Assembly (NCBI GenBank): GCA_017538795.1 | Contig: JAFYIE010000066.1 | Location: 1 to 64,000, forward strand | Reading direction: 5' to 3' | DNA length: 64,000 nt | Source of the DNA: Bacteroidales bacterium | GTDB lineage: Bacteria; Bacteroidota; Bacteroidia; Bacteroidales; F082 | Part shown: in pieces, positions 59,561-64,000 of the stretch | Layout of the letters: each line of letters begins with the position of its first letter | Numbering within the stretch: the stretch's first letter is position 1 | The notes under the pieces: model-generated | What the model was told of the DNA's origin: nothing | Database searches by the model: none | The model's input: the letters and a program-made list of their open reading frames with translations, nothing else | Program-made: the position numbers and the translations under genes

Positions 59561-59623
59561 TTAGTCGTCATTCCTTAGCTGGCGCTTTGCTTTGCAAATC
59601 AAGGCTAAGTCATTGACGACTAA
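59561..59623. repeat. Type-B palindromic unit, copy 1
   Basis: TTAGTCGTCA at one end and TGACGACTAA at the other, with CTTAGC/GCTAAG and TTTGC/GCAAA dyads inside. It is near-identical to the unit at 59727-59796. It lies directly downstream of the aquaporin gene. Confidence 0.9.
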
Positions 59624-59644
59624 TGATGTTTTTAGAATTCGTTA

Positions 59645-59707
59645 TTAGTCATCGTTATCGAGCTGGCATCTCGCTACGCTCGCTGAGGCTCTCTAACTGA
59701 CGACTAA
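59645..59707. repeat. Type-A palindromic unit, copy 1
   Basis: TTAGTCATCGTTATCGAGCT at one end and CTGACGACTAA at the other, with an inner CCTC/GAGG-type dyad around CGCTACGCTCGC. The same unit occurs at 59816-59878 and 42359-42421. Confidence 0.9.
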
Positions 59708-59726
59708 TGATGTTTTTATTGATTGT

Positions 59727-59796
59727 TTAGTCGTTAATCATCATTACTTAGCTGGCGCTTTGCTTCGCAAATCAAGGCTAAGTCATTGATGACTAA
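59727..59796. repeat. Type-B palindromic unit, copy 2
   Basis: Same core as 59561-59623 (CTTAGCTGGCGCTTTGCTT, CAAATCAAGGCTAAG), with a seven-base difference near its start. Confidence 0.9.
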
Positions 59797-59815
59797 TGTT
59801 TTTTTGAATCCGTTG

Positions 59816-59878
59816 TTAGTCATCATTATCGAGCTGGCACCTCGCTACGCTCGCTGAGGCTCTCTAATTGATGACTAA
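59816..59878. repeat. Type-A palindromic unit, copy 2
   Basis: Completes the B-A-B-A series in 59541-59886, a stretch with no gene. The spacers between units are T-rich (GTTTTT), so each unit could also act as a terminator. Confidence 0.9.
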
Positions 59879-59886
59879 CAACTTTT

Positions 59887-60810
59887 TTAAAATATGATTC
59901 TTACGAAAATCGGATAGTGGTCGGATGGGTTGCGGCGGGTTGTGTTGCTGAACCATATTTCCTGCGGTGCGTCGGAGGCTTTTTCCGAGGCGCTTGGGGT
60001 GGCATTTTCGGTCCAGTAGCTGTTGGTGAGAACGCCGTAGGCCTCAACTTTTGTTGATGGTGACACGAAGACGTGGTCGATGCGGCTTGTGGTGAAATAT
60101 TCGGTTTTGAACGCGTTGAAGGTTCCGTTTTCGGCAAAGCGGATGCGGGCTGCGTCATAAGAGTCTTTCAGCAAACCAGAGTTTGTGAAAATAGTGTAGA
60201 TTTCGTTGGTTTGGTCGACGTTGAAGTCGCCGGTGAGGATAACGGGAGCGCCTTGTGCGATTTCTTGAATACGAGCAACCACGAGTTTCGCGGCTTCACG
60301 ACGTGCAATCACACCTACGTGGTCCATGTGGAGGTTGAAGAAATAAAACACAGTGCGGTCTTTTTTCTTCTTGGCGTTGACTTGGAACTTGCCCCATGTG
60401 CAGATGCGGATGCAGGCGGCATCCCAGCCGAGACCAGGTTTTTCGGGCGTCTCGCTGAGCCAGAAGTTGCCGTTATCGAGGAGTGTCAGCTGGTCTTTTT
60501 TATAGAAAATAGCTTCGTGTTCGCCAGCACGTTCGCCGTCATCGCGGCCAATTCCGATGTAGTCGTAGCCGTCGAGACCTTTCAGCAGGTCCTGAAGCTG
60601 ACCATAGAGCACTTCTTGGGTACCAAAAATGAGCGGATTCATGAAGTTTATCTGGTCGCATATCACCTGGCAACGCTTGGTCCAGACGTTGCCGCTAAGG
60701 CTGTCATTGCGGTTTTTGTAACGAATATTATATGAGCCGACGAGCATCTCCTGCGCCGTGATTGAAAGCGCCAAAACGCTGAATATGGCAATAAATAAAA
60801 GCTTTTTCAT
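59887..60810 (-). CDS. Secreted endonuclease/exonuclease/phosphatase-family hydrolase
   Basis: The 307-residue protein has signal peptide MKKLLFIAIFSVLALSITAQ and an EEP (DNase I-like) fold: VGSYNIRYKNRNDS, FGTQEVLYGQL with the metal Glu, FFNLHMDHVG, ILTGDFNVDQ and the closing SDHYPIFVRIIF. Substrates in the family range from nucleic acids to phospho-sugars and sphingomyelin. Bacteroidetes secreted members of this size are usually of unknown substrate. It is last in the HD-bcp operon, two bases after bcp. Confidence 0.85.
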   Translation of the reverse strand: MKKLLFIAIFSVLALSITAQEMLVGSYNIRYKNRNDSLSGNVWTKRCQVICDQINFMNPLIFGTQEVLYGQLQDLLKGLDGYDYIGIGRDDGERAGEHEAIFYKKDQLTLLDNGNFWLSETPEKPGLGWDAACIRICTWGKFQVNAKKKKDRTVFYFFNLHMDHVGVIARREAAKLVVARIQEIAQGAPVILTGDFNVDQTNEIYTIFTNSGLLKDSYDAARIRFAENGTFNAFKTEYFTTSRIDHVFVSPSTKVEAYGVLTNSYWTENATPSASEKASDAPQEIWFSNTTRRNPSDHYPIFVRIIF

Positions 60811-60812
60811 AA

Positions 60813-61256
60813 TTATAGAATCTGTGCTGTGTGATTTTTCGTATCGACTTTGCCGATTGCATCGATAATTACACCGTTTTCGTCGATGACGTAGGTCGTT
60901 CTTAAAGTTCCTTCTGTGGTTTTGCCGTACATTTTCTTTTCGCCCCAGGCTTCGTAAGCTTTGAGGATGGTGAGGTCGGTGTCGGCGATGAGGTGGAACG
61001 GCAGCTCATATTTTGCGATAAATTTCTGGTGCGATGCGGCGCTGTCGCGGCTCACTCCCAGCACGTTGTAACCCAATGCTATGAAGCGATGATAGTTGTC
61101 GCGGAGGTCGCAGGCTTCGGCAGTGCAGCCCGGGGTGCTGTCTTTCGGATAGAAATACAAAACGAGCTTCTTTCCAGCGAAATCTGTGAGTTTCACGACG
61201 TTTCCGTTTTCATCTTTGCCCTCGAAATAAGGGGCTTTTTGACCTGGTTGTAACAT
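60813..61256 (-). CDS. bcp: Thioredoxin-dependent thiol peroxidase (Bcp/PrxQ)
   Basis: The 147-residue atypical two-Cys peroxiredoxin has peroxidatic Cys44 in DSTPGCTAEACDLRD and resolving Cys49 (C-x4-C), as in PrxQ. YFYPKDS and VLGVSRDSAASHQKF are family motifs. It reduces peroxides using thioredoxin in the cytoplasm. It lies 11 bases after the HD gene. Confidence 0.95.
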   Translation of the reverse strand: MLQPGQKAPYFEGKDENGNVVKLTDFAGKKLVLYFYPKDSTPGCTAEACDLRDNYHRFIALGYNVLGVSRDSAASHQKFIAKYELPFHLIADTDLTILKAYEAWGEKKMYGKTTEGTLRTTYVIDENGVIIDAIGKVDTKNHTAQIL

Positions 61257-61267
61257 GATATTAACTT

Positions 61268-61894
61268 TTAATGTTTCTGCAAAATTAAAAAATTTTCAAA
61301 TATCTTCTTTATTTCATTTTCCTCATCAATCATTTGTCTCAATTTCTCCAATCTTGCAGCGTTTGGTGAATTTGGAAACCAAAGTTTCAGATAACCATCT
61401 CGGCCATATTTTTCGTGGAGATGCTGCATCATGCGGTCGTATTGCTGCTCCTTGGAGAGCTCGGGATAGTGGTCGAGGCCGTATTGGATGGTACGCTTCA
61501 CTATGGTTTCGGGGTCTATGAAACGGTCGGCTTCGGCAACGATGCGGCCGTAGATGGTGCGAGGCTCGTGTTTCGATGAGGCGCGATGGTCTTCAGCGGC
61601 ATCGGCCATGGTTTGAATCTGCTCCTCTGTGAACCATTTCCGAAGGTTTTCATCGGCTTTTATGATTTGCGCCGACACCTCATGATGGCTCTCACGGCCT
61701 TCGCAAAGCCCGGTGTCATGATAAGCCGCAATGACATAAACCATATTGGGATCAACATCAAGATGCTCAGCAATTTCAAGGCTTTGCTTGATAACCATCG
61801 TCACATGGTCACGCTGATGTGCTGCGTCGAAGTTATCGTAACGCGGGATGATTTCAGATTCAATACACGAAACTATTTCGGGATTAATTTTCAT
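61268..61894 (-). CDS. HD-domain phosphohydrolase
   Basis: The 208-residue protein has an HD domain with metal ligands His in AHQRDHV, the YHDTGLCEGRESHH stretch (HD pair and following His residues), and Asp in EADRFIDPE. It resembles stand-alone HD phosphohydrolases acting on nucleotides; the substrate is not predictable. I chose the ATG at 61894. The -7 box ends four bases before it, so the mRNA is almost leaderless. It heads the HD-bcp-EEP operon. Confidence 0.8.
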   Translation of the reverse strand: MKINPEIVSCIESEIIPRYDNFDAAHQRDHVTMVIKQSLEIAEHLDVDPNMVYVIAAYHDTGLCEGRESHHEVSAQIIKADENLRKWFTEEQIQTMADAAEDHRASSKHEPRTIYGRIVAEADRFIDPETIVKRTIQYGLDHYPELSKEQQYDRMMQHLHEKYGRDGYLKLWFPNSPNAARLEKLRQMIDEENEIKKIFENFLILQKH

Positions 61895-61898
61895 TTTA

Positions 61899-61906
61899 CA
61901 AAGATA
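61899..61906 (-). promoter_or_regulatory. -7 box of the HD-bcp-EEP operon (near-leaderless)
   Basis: TATCTTTG on the minus strand with TAAA before ATG 61894, as for recX. Confidence 0.5.
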
Positions 61907-61916
61907 CAAAATTTTG

Positions 61917-61924
61917 TATATTTG
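61917..61924 (+). promoter_or_regulatory. -7 box of the M13 peptidase gene
   Basis: TATATTTG, 36 bases before ATG 61961. It is divergent from the HD operon box 10 bases away. Confidence 0.6.
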
Positions 61925-61960
61925 CACCGCGAAAAAAATTATTAAAAATATCATTTTAAA

Positions 61961-64000
61961 ATGAAAAAACTCCTTTTAACTATTGCAACTATGGCTATTA
62001 TCGCTACAGGTTGTCAACACGCTCCAAAGCTTACGTCAGGCGTGAATCTTGACAATTTAGACACATCAGCTCGTCTACAAGATGATTTCTACCAATATGC
62101 ATGCGGCGGATGGATGAAAAACAATCCTCTTGACGCCGAGCATTCACGCTACGGCGCATTCGACGTGCTCGCCGAGAACGCTCAGAAAGACCTGCGCGAC
62201 ATAATCGACAACGTCAGTAAGAACAATAATCCTCAAGGCTCGATAGCCGAAAAGATTGCCATGTTCTACAACATCGGCATGGACAGCATCCGTCTGCAGG
62301 AGCAGGGTGCGGCACCTCTTATGCCTTACCTTGAGCAAATCAACAGCATGAAGACCCGCGAGGATGTATGGAACGCTTTGCTCGAGATGCACCGCCGCGG
62401 TGGCTTCGCGCTCTTCGCGACATTCGGCGAGTCAGACCCGGACGAAGCCAACATGAACATCGCCTGGACTTACCAGAGCGGACTCGGTCTCGGCGACCGC
62501 GACTACTACCTCACCGACGAAGGCAACAACGTCAACATCCGCAAAGGTTATGTCGCTTTGATGGCAAAAGAATTCAACATGACAGGTTTCGACAAGATGA
62601 GCGGCATCGAGGCCGAAAAACTCGCACAGATGGTGATGGACTTCGAGACTCGTCTCGCCAAAGCACAGAACACACGCCTCGAGAACCGTGACCCTCAGGC
62701 CACCTTCAACCGCTTCACCGTAAAAGAAGCATCTGAGGCTATGCCAAACATCGATTGGGCAAATTATTTCGAGACAATGGGCATCTTGGACGGTATGAAG
62801 AGTTTCAACATCGCTCAGCCTAAGTATTTCCAAGAGGTTAACAACGTACTCGGCGACACCGATATCAATGTCTTCAAGGCATATTTCGCATGGAACGCCA
62901 TCAACGGAGCCGCCGGCTACCTCAGCGACGACTTCGTGGAGGTCAACTTCGACTTCTACGGCAGACAGCTTAGCGGTCGCGAGCAGAACCGTCCACGCTG
63001 GAAACGTGTCACTTCAACTGTTGACGGTGCCATGGGCGAGGCTCTCGGACAGCTTTATGTAGAGAAATACTTCCCGGCAGAGGCCAAGGCACGTATGGAG
63101 ACACTGGTGCAGAACCTCATCACAGCCCTCGGACAGCGTATCGACATGGCAGAATGGATGACCGACGCCACCAAGGCAAACGCACACGAGAAACTCGGCA
63201 CAATCTTGGTTAAGATTGGTTACCCTGACAAATGGCGTGACTACAGCGGTCTTGAAATCAAAGACGACAGCTACTTCGCCAACATCATGCGCAGCAACGA
63301 GTTCGACATGGCTTACATGTTCAGCAAAATCAACAAACCTGTCGACCGCGACGAATGGGGCATGACACCTCAGACCGTCAACGCTTACTACAACCCGACA
63401 ACTAACGAGATCTGCTTCCCTGCAGCTATCCTTCAGCCTCCGTTCTTCAACATGAACGCTGACGAGGCCGCTAACTACGGTGCCATCGGCGTGGTGATTG
63501 GCCACGAGCTGACACACGGTTACGACGACCAAGGCCGTCAATACGACAAAGACGGAAACCTCAACGACTGGTGGACAGAGCAAGACGCAGCCAACTTCGA
63601 CAAGAACAAACAGACACTCATTGAGGCCTTCAACAACTGCATCGCTGTCGATGACCCTGAGCTGGGTCTCATCCACGGCAACGGCGAGTTGACATTAGGC
63701 GAGAACATCGCTGACAACGGCGGTTTGCATGTGAGCTACCTCGCTATGCACAATGCAATGGCAAAGGGCCAGGTCAACAAACAGATGATGGATGGCTTCA
63801 CTCCTGAGCAGCGTTTCTTCCTTGCATACGCAGCAGTGTGGGCGAGCAACATTCGCCCGAAGGCAGCGCTGCAGCTCACCCAGATGGACGTTCACTCACT
63901 CGGACGTAACCGCGTTAACGTGGCACTTCCGCAGGTGACAGAGTTCATCGAGGCCTTCGACATCAAGGAAGGCGACGGAATGTGGCTGGAGCCTGAAAAA
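61961..64000 (+). CDS. M13-family (neprilysin/PepO-like) metallopeptidase lipoprotein, 3' truncated by window
   Basis: The first 680 codons are present and the frame is open to the window end. Lipobox ATGC (Cys18) makes it a lipoprotein. The N-terminal M13 domain starts DDFYQYACGGWM. The catalytic domain has zinc motif IGHELTHGYD (HExxH, about 516-520) and third ligand Glu in GENIADNGG (about 580). NAYYNPTTNEICFPAAILQP is the substrate-binding Asn-Ala region. It cleaves oligopeptides at the cell envelope. Only a short C-terminal part, including the CxW end, should lie outside. Confidence 0.95.
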   Translation, partial: MKKLLLTIATMAIIATGCQHAPKLTSGVNLDNLDTSARLQDDFYQYACGGWMKNNPLDAEHSRYGAFDVLAENAQKDLRDIIDNVSKNNNPQGSIAEKIAMFYNIGMDSIRLQEQGAAPLMPYLEQINSMKTREDVWNALLEMHRRGGFALFATFGESDPDEANMNIAWTYQSGLGLGDRDYYLTDEGNNVNIRKGYVALMAKEFNMTGFDKMSGIEAEKLAQMVMDFETRLAKAQNTRLENRDPQATFNRFTVKEASEAMPNIDWANYFETMGILDGMKSFNIAQPKYFQEVNNVLGDTDINVFKAYFAWNAINGAAGYLSDDFVEVNFDFYGRQLSGREQNRPRWKRVTSTVDGAMGEALGQLYVEKYFPAEAKARMETLVQNLITALGQRIDMAEWMTDATKANAHEKLGTILVKIGYPDKWRDYSGLEIKDDSYFANIMRSNEFDMAYMFSKINKPVDRDEWGMTPQTVNAYYNPTTNEICFPAAILQPPFFNMNADEAANYGAIGVVIGHELTHGYDDQGRQYDKDGNLNDWWTEQDAANFDKNKQTLIEAFNNCIAVDDPELGLIHGNGELTLGENIADNGGLHVSYLAMHNAMAKGQVNKQMMDGFTPEQRFFLAYAAVWASNIRPKAALQLTQMDVHSLGRNRVNVALPQVTEFIEAFDIKEGDGMWLEPEK

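Noticed and set aside
59541-59886. CRISPR array
   Set aside because: The units are long palindromes of two alternating types without uniform repeats or unique spacers, and no cas genes are present.

Overview
The window looks like chromosomal DNA from an anaerobic, probably host-associated member of the Bacteroidales. Four proteins end in a type IX secretion (T9SS) sorting domain. The recurrent promoter signature is the Bacteroidetes -7 box TAnnTTTG. Shine-Dalgarno sequences are almost absent. The enzyme set is anaerobic: NrdDG, an indolepyruvate:ferredoxin oxidoreductase, and an oxaloacetate-decarboxylase-type carboxyltransferase. Tryptophanase and a sialidase point to a mucosal or gut habitat. 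No rRNA, CRISPR array, prophage or intact insertion sequence was seen.

Layout. 1-7.8 kb: a J-domain protein fragment, a fused acyltransferase/GNAT lipid enzyme, iorAB, an M23 lipoprotein, and an operon joining a hemerythrin-like protein, a LuxR-type regulator with a degenerate receiver, and a K+ channel. 8-15.4 kb: nrdG/nrdD, then a hisS-hutH-two membrane proteins-nucleotide kinase operon. 15.4-17.1 kb: an AT-rich accessory patch with hicBA, a candidate structured RNA, a secreted orphan and an EVE/PUA-like protein. 17.1-28 kb: housekeeping (prfB with its programmed frameshift, cstA, recX, ygiQ-type, nucleosidase, M20 amidohydrolase, carboxyltransferase). 28-36.7 kb: a T9SS/Omp28-like protein, a cysteate-synthase-like enzyme, a lipoprotein, two tandem C1 peptidases, a CYTH protein and a membrane-anchored AraC regulator. 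36.7-40.7 kb: a duplicated promoter/terminator cassette driving a 1068-residue beta-helix T9SS protein and a small sortable-looking protein. 40.7-45 kb: YitT, three tRNA genes with odd 71/72-nt spacer elements, and mutS. 45-62 kb: RNA methyltransferase, OmpA protein, folK-dNK, sppA-plsC-type, ABC-F, EndoI, hicAB, tnaA, sialidase, aquaporin, a palindrome cluster, EEP nuclease, bcp and an HD hydrolase. The window ends inside an M13 metallopeptidase lipoprotein.

What stands out is the small-repeat biology. Five loci carry 7-nt-period TTAG/CTAA tracts; three of them supply the C-terminal codons and stop of a gene. A 42-bp perfect palindrome and a CATTTCGAGC-type element lie in frame inside two adjacent coding genes. 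Two 71/72-nt hairpin elements with compensatory base changes alternate with identical tRNA-Gly genes. Two palindromic units (A and B) alternate four times next to the aquaporin gene. The best candidate for an undescribed system is the 35.6-40.7 kb region: a membrane AraC regulator, phased direct-repeat operators present twice, a minimal promoter-peptide-terminator cassette, the giant secreted beta-helix protein and its translationally coupled 81-residue partner.
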